Assembly: GCA_903868285.1 (NCBI GenBank)
Contig: CAIPUP010000234.1
Location: 1-10,840, forward strand
From: an uncultured beta proteobacterium
GTDB taxonomy: Bacteria; Pseudomonadota; Gammaproteobacteria; Burkholderiales; SG8-39
Direction of reading: 5' to 3'
Length of the DNA stretch: 10,840 nucleotides
Each line of letters begins with the position of its first letter. Position 1 is the first letter of the stretch. The translations under genes were made by a program, and so were the position numbers. This document shows, piece by piece, positions 1 through 6,403 of the stretch. The notes beneath the pieces are model-generated. The model ran no database searches. It had not been told where the DNA came from and was given only the letters and a program-made list of their open reading frames with translations.

Positions 1-158
1 ATCTGGACCCGCGGCTGGTGGCCGCAGCAGCGCGCTCGGTGCAGGCGCACCTGCTGCATCTGCTGCAGCAAGGGCGGGTGTTGCCGGTGGTCGCTGCAGA
101 AGTGGCGGGATCGAATGCGCCGGCTTATCGGCTATCGAGCCAGGATGCCAGCCCCTGA
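1..158 (+). CDS. MBL-fold metallo-hydrolase, C-terminal fragment (partial)
   Basis: An open frame enters from the left edge (first complete codon at position 3) and stops at TGA 156-158, giving 52 residues. The visible part reads LDPRLVAAAARSVQAHLLHL and then QQGRV. This resembles the C-terminal helical/winged-helix tail of LACTB2-type MBL-fold hydrolases, where a D-P-x-L ... A-A ... S-V-x-A-H-L-x-x-L ... G-R-V pattern is common. The metal-binding part lies outside the window, so the family call rests on this short tail alone. Its last 34 bp overlap, tail to tail, the 3' end of the minus-strand MBL-fold gene that closes the catabolic operon. I see no room for a terminator between the two genes. 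Confidence 0.6.
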   Translation, partial: LDPRLVAAAARSVQAHLLHLLQQGRVLPVVAAEVAGSNAPAYRLSSQDASP

Positions 159-1081
159 CCGTTGAGCTGGATATCCAGACCCATCAGGGCCAGTGCCTGT
201 TCCTCGCCCAGCGTGCAACCGAAACGCGCGGTTTCGGCAAGAAATAAACGCTTCACGCCCGCCACCAGTTCGGCCTCGCGTGCCGCGCCTGTGCTTTGCA
301 CAGCCAGTGCGAGTTCGGCATGGGCATCGATCAGGCGATGCATGCTTGCAGCAATATTGACCAGGTCTGTCAGGCGCGAATAGTGCGTGACATAAACCGA
401 CTGCGGCTGGCACGCCAGAATGCGATCGACCGAGTGATGCGCCGCTTGCGGATCGAATTGCACCGGGCTGGTGGTGGGGAAAACGAATTGCCGCTCGCCC
501 CGGTCGAACTCGCGATAGGAAATGCCAAAGGTGTCGCCGGCGAATACCGACTGACTGAACGGGTCGTGCACGGCAATGTGATGCCGGGCATGCCCCGGCG
601 TATCCAGCACCTGCAGCCGACGCGAGCCCAGCTGCAGCACATGACCCTCGGGAGTCTCTTCGATGCGATCGCTGGCAATCGGTACGACCTCGCCATAGAC
701 CCGCTGTGCGGTTTCCAGGCCATACACCGAGACTGTGCTGTCCCACAGCTTGCGCGGATTGGCCATATGCCGCGCACCGCGCGGATGCACTGCCAGCCGC
801 GCGTTCGGGCACTGCTGCATCAAGGCACCCGCCCCACCGGCATGATCCAGATGGATATGCGTCAGGATCACCCAATCAAGCGCTTGCGGCGATAAGCCCA
901 GTTGTTCCAGCGCGCCGAGTATGCGCGGCAGCGAATGGCGGGTGGCGGTATCGATCACCGCGACACGGCCCTCATGCACGATGAGATGGATGGCCACCAT
1001 CTCATCGCGATACATGCCGGCATCCAGCAGCCAGATGCCATGACCGTGATCATGCAAGGCTGCTGTGGTGGCTCTGGTCAA
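125..1081 (-). CDS. MBL-fold metallo-hydrolase, last gene of the catabolic operon
   Basis: This 318-residue protein has the complete metallo-beta-lactamase-fold metal site. HIHLDH at residues 75-80 supplies H75, H77, D79 and H80, followed by H164 (TPGH), D183 (AGDTFG) and H233 (VTHYSR). Such sites normally bind two Zn or Fe/Zn ions and hydrolyse thioesters, lactones or phosphodiesters; the substrate here is unknown. There is no signal peptide, so it should be cytoplasmic. The start is TTG (1081-1079). It is chosen because a GGAG Shine-Dalgarno lies 6 nt upstream and the in-frame ATGs are deeper and would cut the N-terminal strand. The gene begins 29 nt after the tctC-like stop, so it is probably co-transcribed. 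Being next to a glutathione transferase fits a glyoxalase-II or glutathione-thioesterase role, but lactonase is equally possible. Confidence 0.9.
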   Translation of the reverse strand: MTRATTAALHDHGHGIWLLDAGMYRDEMVAIHLIVHEGRVAVIDTATRHSLPRILGALEQLGLSPQALDWVILTHIHLDHAGGAGALMQQCPNARLAVHPRGARHMANPRKLWDSTVSVYGLETAQRVYGEVVPIASDRIEETPEGHVLQLGSRRLQVLDTPGHARHHIAVHDPFSQSVFAGDTFGISYREFDRGERQFVFPTTSPVQFDPQAAHHSVDRILACQPQSVYVTHYSRLTDLVNIAASMHRLIDAHAELALAVQSTGAAREAELVAGVKRLFLAETARFGCTLGEEQALALMGLDIQLNGQGLASWLDSR

Positions 1082-1087
1082 GGCAGG

Positions 1088-1091
1088 CTCC
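1088..1091 (-). promoter_or_regulatory. Shine-Dalgarno (GGAG) supporting a TTG start
   Basis: On the minus strand GGAG lies 6 nt upstream of the TTG at 1081-1079. It is the reason for preferring this non-AUG start of the MBL hydrolase over internal ATG codons. Confidence 0.55.
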
Positions 1092-1110
1092 GGACGGTTG
1101 GTGTGATTGA

Positions 1111-2103
1111 TTACAGTCGCTCGATCTTGCGTACATCAATCAGCTTGCGCCATTTGTTGGTTTCGCGCTCGACATAATCCAGCATCTCTTTCGGTGACGA
1201 GGCCTTAGGCGCACCACCAAATTCGACAAAGCGCTTTTGCGCATCGGGCGTGGACAGCACCTCGCGCACGGCGCGGTTCAGGCGTTCGATGATGGCTGGC
1301 GAAGTGCCACCGGTGACACCGATGCCATTGAACGAGGTCACCTCGAAACCCGGCAGGGTCTGGGCGATGGTCGGCACATCCGGCATGGCCTTGTCGCGAT
1401 CGGACGAGGCCACACCCAGCGCACGCAGCTTGCCGCCCTGAATATGCGGCAAGGCTGCAGTCATGGTTTCGCACACCATGTCGATCCGGCCGGCCATCAG
1501 CTCGACCAGAGGTGCCGTGCCGCCCTTGAACGGAATGTGCAGGATCTCGATGCCGGCGCTGGCATTGAGCAGCTCCGAGCACAGGTGATGCACCGAGCCA
1601 TTGCCAGCGGTGGCATAGCTGAGCTTGCCGGGCGAGGCCTTGGCACGCGCAATCAGATCGGACAGGGTTTTATCCGCCGAGGCCGAGGACACCGTCAATA
1701 CAAACGGATAGACGGTGAGCATGGACACCATGCTGATGTCCTTGAGCGGATCGAAGGGCAGCTTGCGTTGCATCGCAGCCACCACCGGATAAGCGCCCGT
1801 GACTTGCAGCAAGGTATAGCCATCGGGCGCAGCTTTGGCCGCGTAGTCCGAGCCGACCATGCTGCCGGCCCCGGGCTTGGATTCCACCACCACCGGCTGC
1901 CCGAGGTTCTCGGACAGCTTGCTGGCGATGTAGCGCGCAATGATGTCCGCCCCGCCACCAGCGGCGAACGGATTGATCAGTCGCAGCGGCTTGTTGGGAT
2001 AAACCTGCGCTTGCGTCTGTGCCAGGGCGGTGCCGCTCAGCAGCGTCGAAGCGACTGCAAATGTTGCCAGGGCAATATTTCGTAAGTTATTGATTTTATT
2101 CAT
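1111..2103 (-). CDS. TctC/Bug-family periplasmic solute-binding protein
   Basis: This is a 330-residue tripartite tricarboxylate transporter substrate-binding protein. Residues 1-28 form a Sec signal peptide: a basic start (NKINNLR), a hydrophobic core and an ALA cleavage site before QTQ. The mature protein shows the family marks: PNKPLRLINPF followed by AAGGGAD (36-53), VVESKPGAGS (72-81), APDGYTL (92-98), LSYATAGNGS (161-170) and HIPFKGG (189-195). The family delivers carboxylates or other small organics to TctAB membrane partners. No tctA or tctB is in the window, which is usual for the expanded orphan Bug proteins of Burkholderiales. ATG 2103 is chosen over an in-frame ATG 70 codons upstream because the signal peptide starts here and a strong GAGGAG precedes it by 8 nt. 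It starts 2 nt after the GST stop. It probably defines the substrate imported for the pathway; the ligand is unknown. Confidence 0.95.
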   Translation of the reverse strand: MNKINNLRNIALATFAVASTLLSGTALAQTQAQVYPNKPLRLINPFAAGGGADIIARYIASKLSENLGQPVVVESKPGAGSMVGSDYAAKAAPDGYTLLQVTGAYPVVAAMQRKLPFDPLKDISMVSMLTVYPFVLTVSSASADKTLSDLIARAKASPGKLSYATAGNGSVHHLCSELLNASAGIEILHIPFKGGTAPLVELMAGRIDMVCETMTAALPHIQGGKLRALGVASSDRDKAMPDVPTIAQTLPGFEVTSFNGIGVTGGTSPAIIERLNRAVREVLSTPDAQKRFVEFGGAPKASSPKEMLDYVERETNKWRKLIDVRKIERL

Positions 2104-2105
2104 TT

Positions 2106-3083
2106 TTATATCTCCTCTCGAAGGTGTGGCTGGTGCCAATCCAAGTCCGGTCCGAGCGCTACGATGCCGGTCGGATTGAGTTTGGCATGGCTGGCGTAAT
2201 AGTGCAGCTTGTTTTGTTGATGGTTCACCGTGTCGGCCACGCCGGGCCATTGATAGAGCTCGCGAGTGTAGGCCCACAGATTCGGGTAATCGATCAGACG
2301 CCGCAGATTGCATTTGAAATGACCGTGATACACCGCATCGAATCGCACCAGGGTTGGAAACAATCGCCAGTCGGCCTCGGTGATGGTGCGACCACAGAGA
2401 TAACGCTGCTGCGACAGATGGACCTCCAGCACATCCAGCGTATCGAACAATTCCCGCACCGCCTGTTCATAGACATCCTGGCGGGTGGCGAAGCCGGCGC
2501 GATACACGCCGTTATTGACCGTGTGATAGATGCGTTCGTTCCACTGCTCGATCTGCGGTTGCAGCGCCAGCGGATAGAGATCGGGCAATTGCCGTGTGGC
2601 TAGCGCATCAAACGCGCTGTTGAGCATGCGCAGGATTTCCGGCGACTCGTTGTTGACGATGCGCGCGGTGTGTTTGTCCCACAGCACCGGTACCGTCACC
2701 TTGCCGCTGTAGTGCGGGCTGGCCTTGACGTAGACCTGCCACAGATGCGCAGAACCATAAAGGTGATCGGGCGTACTGCCCTGGGGTAATTCAGCACCCG
2801 CTGCGCCGAAACTCCAGCCCTGATCGTGCATCAGCGGATGCACCACCGAGACACTGATGACTGGCTCCAGCCCCTTGAGCGCACGCAGGATCAGGGTGCG
2901 GTGCGCCCACGGACAGGCCAGTGACACATACAGGTGATAGCGCCCGGCTTCGGCGGCAAAACCGCTGCTGCCATCCGCGCTGACCCGATCCCTGAATGTA
3001 CTGTCCGGTCGAAGGAAAACGCCGCCGGACCATGAGGCATCAATCCATTCGCTGTGCCAGACACCGTCGACCAGTTGTCCCAT
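2106..3083 (-). CDS. Glutathionyl-hydroquinone reductase-type glutathione S-transferase
   Basis: This 325-residue protein has the size and marks of the Xi-class GST family (YqjG, PcpF, ECM4). The catalytic motif CPWAHR lies at 57-62, with Cys57 the predicted nucleophile. The glutathione-binding segment VPVLWDK...IVNNESPEIL follows, and the C-terminal helical domain has VNNGVYRAGFA and VRFDAVYHGHFKCNLRRL. Characterised members reductively remove glutathione from glutathionyl-(chloro)hydroquinones, which supports a quinone or hydroquinone in this pathway. Residues from about 45 form the thioredoxin-like domain, and the second half is all-alpha. The ATG at 3083-3081 overlaps the amidase stop as TAATG, and no good Shine-Dalgarno is visible, so translation probably depends on coupling. 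Family assignment is firm; the actual substrate is inferred. Confidence 0.93.
   Translation of the reverse strand: MGQLVDGVWHSEWIDASWSGGVFLRPDSTFRDRVSADGSSGFAAEAGRYHLYVSLACPWAHRTLILRALKGLEPVISVSVVHPLMHDQGWSFGAAGAELPQGSTPDHLYGSAHLWQVYVKASPHYSGKVTVPVLWDKHTARIVNNESPEILRMLNSAFDALATRQLPDLYPLALQPQIEQWNERIYHTVNNGVYRAGFATRQDVYEQAVRELFDTLDVLEVHLSQQRYLCGRTITEADWRLFPTLVRFDAVYHGHFKCNLRRLIDYPNLWAYTRELYQWPGVADTVNHQQNKLHYYASHAKLNPTGIVALGPDLDWHQPHLREEI
2112..2117 (-). promoter_or_regulatory. Shine-Dalgarno (GAGGAG) of tctC-like gene, inside the GST coding end
   Basis: GAGGAG encodes the Glu-Glu near the end of the glutathione transferase and also sits 8 nt upstream of the tctC-like ATG at 2103. It fixes the start of the binding protein and shows that the two genes share sequence at their junction. 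Confidence 0.75.
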
Positions 3084-4462
3084 TACACCGCAACCGCACA
3101 GCCGGCGGCACGCAGCGCAGACTCGATGCCCTGACCCAGCGCCAGCATGCGATCGTCATGTCCGCCCATGGCCATCACCATCAGGCCGACCGGTGCCTCT
3201 CCCGCCTTGTGGCAAGGCAAGGACAGACCGCAGCCATCCAGGAAGTTGAACAGGCTGGTGTTACGCAACATCGCCAGATTGACCTTGCCATAGGCCTCAT
3301 CGCTGCCATCGAGTTCGGCGATACGCGGCGCAATCAGGGGCACACTCGGCAGCAGCCAGGCATCGAAGGGCGCGAAGGCGCGCGCTGCGTCCTGCATGGC
3401 ACGCTGACGCAGATGGATCAGCTCGGCATATTCCCAGGCCATGACGTCGCGGCCCTTCAGAATGCGTCCGGCGATACGCGGGTCGTACTCGGACTGACGA
3501 TCCTGCAACAACTGGCGATGCCATTGATAACACTCGGGAGCAGAGAAATGTCCCTTGGCGGTGTAGGTGGGAATGTTCTTCAGTTCATCAAAACTGACGT
3601 CACGCAGCTGCGCGCCTGCCGCCGAGAGTGTGGATAGCGCATGGCCAAAGGCCGTGCCTACGGCGTCGTCGAGGCCGTCCTGCACATAGCCTCGTAACAC
3701 ACCCAGACGCAGGCCTTGCAATGGCAGCGCTTCGGGCACGTCAGGCGCCAGCCCGGCCAGGATGCGATCGGACACCGCGCAACAAGCCACCGTCGCTGCC
3801 AGCGGCCCGATGGAATCGAGCGTGAACGACAGCGGCAAGGCGCCCTGGGTGGAAATGCGTCCGGTGGTTGGCTTGAAGCCGGTCAGGCCACACAGTGCAG
3901 CCGGGATGCGCACCGAGCCGCCAGTGTCGGTGCCCAGCCCCATCACCGCCATGCCATCGGCGACCGAGACTGCAGCGCCCGAAGACGAACCGCCAGGGAT
4001 GCGTCCCTGCAGCGGATCTGCCGCCGAGCGCGCCCAGGGATTCTGCGGCGTACCGTAATGCGGATTGATGCCCAGCCCCGAGTAGGCGAACTCGGTCATG
4101 TTGGTGCTGCCAACAATCACCGCACCGGCAGCACGCAGTCGCTGCACTGCCAGCGCATCGGCCGGGGCAGCCGGGTGCTGGCGCAGCACGCGCGAGCCAG
4201 CGGTGGTTGTCTCCCCCGCGAGGTCGAACAGATCTTTCACCGAGACCGGCACACCGGCCAGCGGCGACAGACGCACACCAGCCTTACGCGAGGCATCGGC
4301 GGCATCGGCTGCGGCGCGCGCCGAGGCTGCATGCACGCGGGTGAATACCCGACTGCCTTCACCGCTCGGATCGGCAATACGCGCGAGCGCCTGCTCCAGC
4401 AACTCGCGACTGCTGACCCGCCCCGCCGCCAGATCGGCGGCAACCCCGGCAATGCTGCGCAT
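3083..4462 (-). CDS. Amidase-signature family amidase
   Basis: This 459-residue enzyme has the full amidase-signature Ser-cisSer-Lys machinery. Lys76 lies in VSVKDLFD, the cis-Ser in GGSSSG (157-162) and the nucleophile Ser183 in GTDTGGSVRIP (177-187), followed by AALCGLTGFKPT. The family hydrolyses C-N bonds in amides, carbamates or related compounds. It is shorter than allophanate hydrolases and lacks an obvious GatA context, so a catabolic amidase is the likely role. No signal peptide is visible; it should be cytoplasmic. The gene starts 3 nt after the cupin stop, with only a weak purine-rich stretch as ribosome site, and its stop overlaps the GST start. Presumably it releases ammonia or an amine from the imported substrate or an intermediate; the substrate cannot be told from sequence. 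Confidence 0.94.
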   Translation of the reverse strand: MRSIAGVAADLAAGRVSSRELLEQALARIADPSGEGSRVFTRVHAASARAAADAADASRKAGVRLSPLAGVPVSVKDLFDLAGETTTAGSRVLRQHPAAPADALAVQRLRAAGAVIVGSTNMTEFAYSGLGINPHYGTPQNPWARSAADPLQGRIPGGSSSGAAVSVADGMAVMGLGTDTGGSVRIPAALCGLTGFKPTTGRISTQGALPLSFTLDSIGPLAATVACCAVSDRILAGLAPDVPEALPLQGLRLGVLRGYVQDGLDDAVGTAFGHALSTLSAAGAQLRDVSFDELKNIPTYTAKGHFSAPECYQWHRQLLQDRQSEYDPRIAGRILKGRDVMAWEYAELIHLRQRAMQDAARAFAPFDAWLLPSVPLIAPRIAELDGSDEAYGKVNLAMLRNTSLFNFLDGCGLSLPCHKAGEAPVGLMVMAMGGHDDRMLALGQGIESALRAAGCAVAV

Positions 4463-4465
4463 GAT

Positions 4466-4849
4466 TTATTTCGTCTCGTCGTAGTAGTGCAGTTCGAGCA
4501 GCAGGCAGCCCTTCTCCGACTTGAACGGACCATGCGGTGTGCCCGGCGGACGGCAGGCGTAGGTATTCGGTCCGAAGGATTCGCCACCATTGCCGTTGGC
4601 ATCGTTGCCTACGGTCAGATCACCCGACACCAGATACACCTCTTCCCAGTGGTCATGCACAAACGGTGCAGTGGTGTAGACGCCCGGCTCGAATTTCAGG
4701 TGGCGGGTGCGAAAGCCCTTCTTGTTGGTTTCGTCAAGGTAACCGGCCAGGATCTGCTGCTGAATGCCGGAGGGATAGCCCGGTGGCACTTCCCAGTCCT
4801 TGCTCAGATCAACCTTGTAAAACTCCTTGTGTTCCTTCTTGATAGCCAT
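4466..4849 (-). CDS. Small single-domain cupin protein
   Basis: This is a 127-residue single cupin barrel. Motif 1 is HDHWEE at 65-70 (candidate metal ligands H65, H67 and E69/E70), followed by VYLVSG. Motif 2 is PPGTPH at 101-106 (H106), giving a 2-His/Glu/His type metal site. Small cupins of this kind act as dioxygenases, isomerases, lyases or sensors, so the exact reaction is open. The location suggests a pathway enzyme. The start at 4849 has a strong AAGGAG 7 nt upstream. The gene sits 57 nt downstream of the DUF2848 gene and opens the tightly packed cupin-amidase-GST-tctC block. No membrane segment or signal peptide is visible. Confidence 0.88.
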   Translation of the reverse strand: MAIKKEHKEFYKVDLSKDWEVPPGYPSGIQQQILAGYLDETNKKGFRTRHLKFEPGVYTTAPFVHDHWEEVYLVSGDLTVGNDANGNGGESFGPNTYACRPPGTPHGPFKSEKGCLLLELHYYDETK

Positions 4850-4856
4850 GCGATAA

Positions 4857-4862
4857 CTCCTT
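4857..4862 (-). promoter_or_regulatory. Strong Shine-Dalgarno (AAGGAG) of the cupin gene
   Basis: AAGGAG lies 7 nt upstream of the ATG at 4849 on the minus strand. It is the best ribosome site in the operon and may set the translation level of the coupled block that follows. Confidence 0.75.
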
Positions 4863-4886
4863 GAAATAAAACAGAAATTTTTCAGT

Positions 4887-4904
4887 CCTGGACGGGGCGC
4901 CAGG
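4887..4904 (-). other. Weak hairpin in the DUF2848-cupin gap
   Basis: CCTGG and CCAGG arms (4900-4904 and 4887-4891) enclose an 8-nt loop just after the DUF2848 stop. An A/T-rich stretch follows, but there is no clean T-run directly after the stem. It could be an mRNA processing or attenuation point; a chance match is possible. Confidence 0.25.
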
Positions 4905-4906
4905 CC

Positions 4907-5584
4907 TTAGTCCGCAATTGCGAGGCTGTGGCAATCGTAGCCGTGACGCAGCGTGCGGTTCTTCACCGGGTCGACCAGTTCCACGTCGAACCGTTCACCG
5001 CCGCCGATCTCGCCCAACACCACCAGGGTGCCGCAATACATCGCGGTACCCACCGGCAGCGTGCCGGGCGAATCCGGAAACTTCGCAATCAGATCACGCG
5101 GCGCCAGCATCTTGGACACCGGCCCTTCCTGATAGAGGGAACGCTTGCCGCCACGGGTGACATAGGAGCGCAGCATCAGCTGATCCCAGTGCGCTTCGAC
5201 ATCGGCAAAGCGCCACAGCTCGCTGCTCACCGGCTTGGCACACATCTGCTTGGACACCGTCACGCCATAGGCTTCCACCTTGCGGTCGGTGTGATCCGAA
5301 CCGACGCCGACATACAGGCCGTCAGCGGCGGAAATCAGCACGAACTCGGCCTCACCGCTGGAGTCGGTGCCGACCATTTCCAGCCCTGCATCGCTGGTCA
5401 ACAGATTGGCCGAGAGCCGATAAAAACACGGTACGGTGCGCGGACGCTTCACGCCGATGGCTTCCAACTCCTTGATGTGATGCTCCACTGCCTCGTGGTT
5501 GCGCCCGGTCCAGCCGGCAATTACCAGCCGCTGGATATCGAATGCCTTGTCATTGCCGTCAACCTTGAAATGCATTTGTGCCAT
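4907..5584 (-). CDS. DUF2848 family protein (fumarylacetoacetase-like fold)
   Basis: This 225-residue protein is recognised as DUF2848 from its conserved blocks: CFYRLSANLLT (53-63), SSGEAEFVL (75-83), GSDHTDRKVEAYGV (95-108), SKQMCAKP (111-118) and AHWDQLMLRSY (131-141). The family is related to the fumarylacetoacetate hydrolase C-terminal fold, whose members hydrolyse C-C bonds or decarboxylate/isomerise oxo acids with a divalent metal. To my knowledge no reaction has been assigned to DUF2848 itself. The ATG at 5584 is the only start in frame before an upstream stop; its GGAG is 12 nt away, rather far, so initiation may be weak. It lies 90 nt after the flavin reductase and 57 nt before the cupin. 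In a catabolic operon a role in processing a ring-opened acyl-pyruvate-like intermediate is an inference only. Confidence 0.9.
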   Translation of the reverse strand: MAQMHFKVDGNDKAFDIQRLVIAGWTGRNHEAVEHHIKELEAIGVKRPRTVPCFYRLSANLLTSDAGLEMVGTDSSGEAEFVLISAADGLYVGVGSDHTDRKVEAYGVTVSKQMCAKPVSSELWRFADVEAHWDQLMLRSYVTRGGKRSLYQEGPVSKMLAPRDLIAKFPDSPGTLPVGTAMYCGTLVVLGEIGGGERFDVELVDPVKNRTLRHGYDCHSLAIAD

Positions 5585-5674
5585 GGTGTGTTGAAACTCC
5601 GTGTTAAGCGTTGTTCAAAAAAATCGGCGTGGATAAAAATTTGATGAGAGCAGCAGGTCGCTGCCGCGCCGCAA

Positions 5675-6223
5675 TCAGGCCGGTGCGCGTACAAACGCAC
5701 CATAGCCACCGCGATAGAACAGCAGCGGCTCGGATTCTTCGGCGCGATTGTGGAATGCCGTGACGCGGCCGATGTAAATCACATGGTCACCGGCCTCGAC
5801 CCGCATATGGCGCTCGCACTCGAACACCGCCAGCGAATCGGCCAGGGCCATGCAGCCGTTGGCACCTTCGGTGCAGGCGATGTCATCCCAAACTGCTGTG
5901 GCCGGCTTGGTAAAGGTCCAGGACAGTCCGGCCTGCGACTGGGCCAGGATGTTGACGCTGAAATGACTGCTTTGCTCGAACACCGGCAGGCTGCTGGTTT
6001 TCCAGGCCAGGCTGAACTGCACCAGCGGTGGGTCGAGCGACACCGAGGCAAAGGAATTCACCGTCACCCCCAATGGCCGACCATCGGCCTGGCGCGTGGT
6101 GATGATGGCCACACCGGTGCCGAACCGTCCCAGGGCATTGCGAAAGGCGCGTGGATCGCTGGCGATTGCGGTTTGCGATGCGGCGGAATCTGTTTGACTG
6201 GTTGCGGCTTGTGAATTGGACAT
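5675..6223 (-). CDS. Flavin reductase-like (HpaC-type) FMN-binding protein, first gene of the operon
   Basis: About 182 residues with the flavin-reductase-like split-barrel domain. GRFGTGVAIITT lies at 32-43, GVTVNSFASVSLDPPLV at 52-68, then FSVNILAQSQ, GDHVIYIGRV and LLFYRGGYG. Such proteins use NAD(P)H to reduce FMN or FAD, usually feeding a separate flavin-dependent monooxygenase. The first ~22 residues are a Ser/Ala/Thr/Gln-rich tail. Two in-frame ATGs are 9 nt apart (6232 and 6223). The CAGGA ribosome site abuts the first with no spacer but is 9 nt from the second, so 6223 is preferred; the alternative adds three residues. It is the promoter-proximal gene, facing the 180-bp divergent region. 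No partner monooxygenase is in the window. Confidence 0.92.
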   Translation of the reverse strand: MSNSQAATSQTDSAASQTAIASDPRAFRNALGRFGTGVAIITTRQADGRPLGVTVNSFASVSLDPPLVQFSLAWKTSSLPVFEQSSHFSVNILAQSQAGLSWTFTKPATAVWDDIACTEGANGCMALADSLAVFECERHMRVEAGDHVIYIGRVTAFHNRAEESEPLLFYRGGYGAFVRAPA

Positions 6224-6232
6224 CGCAGACAT

Positions 6233-6237
6233 TCCTG
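6233..6237 (-). promoter_or_regulatory. Shine-Dalgarno (CAGGA) deciding the flavin reductase start
   Basis: On the minus strand CAGGA ends directly against an ATG at 6232, too close to serve it, and lies 9 nt before the in-frame ATG at 6223. This favours the second ATG. Confidence 0.45.
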
Positions 6238-6295
6238 AGCTTGGTCGTGCCGACTATGCAACCGTGTCTGGATGCAGATTCCGATGAACCGTCGA

Positions 6296-6334
6296 CGAAA
6301 CGGCCGAGCATATCAGGTTGGAAAAGCCGTTTCG
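6296..6334. promoter_or_regulatory. 9-bp perfect inverted repeat in the divergent promoter region (possible operator)
   Basis: CGAAACGGC (6296-6304) and its exact reverse complement GCCGTTTCG (6326-6334) are separated by 21 bp, with centres 30 bp apart, about three helical turns. It lies between the divergent flavin reductase operon and the 2-oxoglutarate-oxygenase-like gene. This layout suits a dimeric repressor or activator controlling one or both sides. I could not place convincing -35/-10 boxes next to it, and no regulator gene adjoins it. Confidence 0.45.
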
Positions 6335-6403
6335 GCCACTGCAAAGCACGGTGTATCCTCGGCTGGTTTTAGCCCCCGTCAACCGCAACGATCCGCACCT
6401 AAC

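Noticed and set aside
1237..2085. Plus-strand open frame opposite the tctC-like gene
   Set aside because: A shadow of a strong family match on the other strand; no recognisable domain and no ribosome site.
2104..2313. N-terminal extension of the tctC-like protein to an ATG at 2313
   Set aside because: The extension overlaps GST coding sequence and would bury the signal peptide 70 residues inside; ATG 2103 has a strong Shine-Dalgarno.
3716..4864. Long plus-strand open frame (382 codons) opposite the amidase and cupin genes
   Set aside because: It lies antisense to two well-supported genes, its product is Arg/His/Gln-rich without any domain, and GC-rich codon bias readily creates such frames.
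4928..5644. Plus-strand open frame (238 codons) opposite DUF2848
   Set aside because: Antisense to a conserved family protein; composition is that of a mirrored frame, with no motif.
5650..5664. 5-bp hairpin (GCAGC/GCTGC) after the flavin reductase stop considered as a terminator
   Set aside because: The stem is short and the nearest T-run begins more than ten nt away; termination here would also split the operon.
6272..6403. Longer start of the 2OG-oxygenase-like gene
   Set aside because: The added 44 residues are basic and low-complexity, cover the 9-bp inverted repeat, and fall outside the family-like region.
6224..6403. -35/-10 boxes for the divergent operon and oxygenase
   Set aside because: Several partial matches exist (for example TTGACG on the minus strand), but none pairs with an acceptable second box at 16-18 bp.
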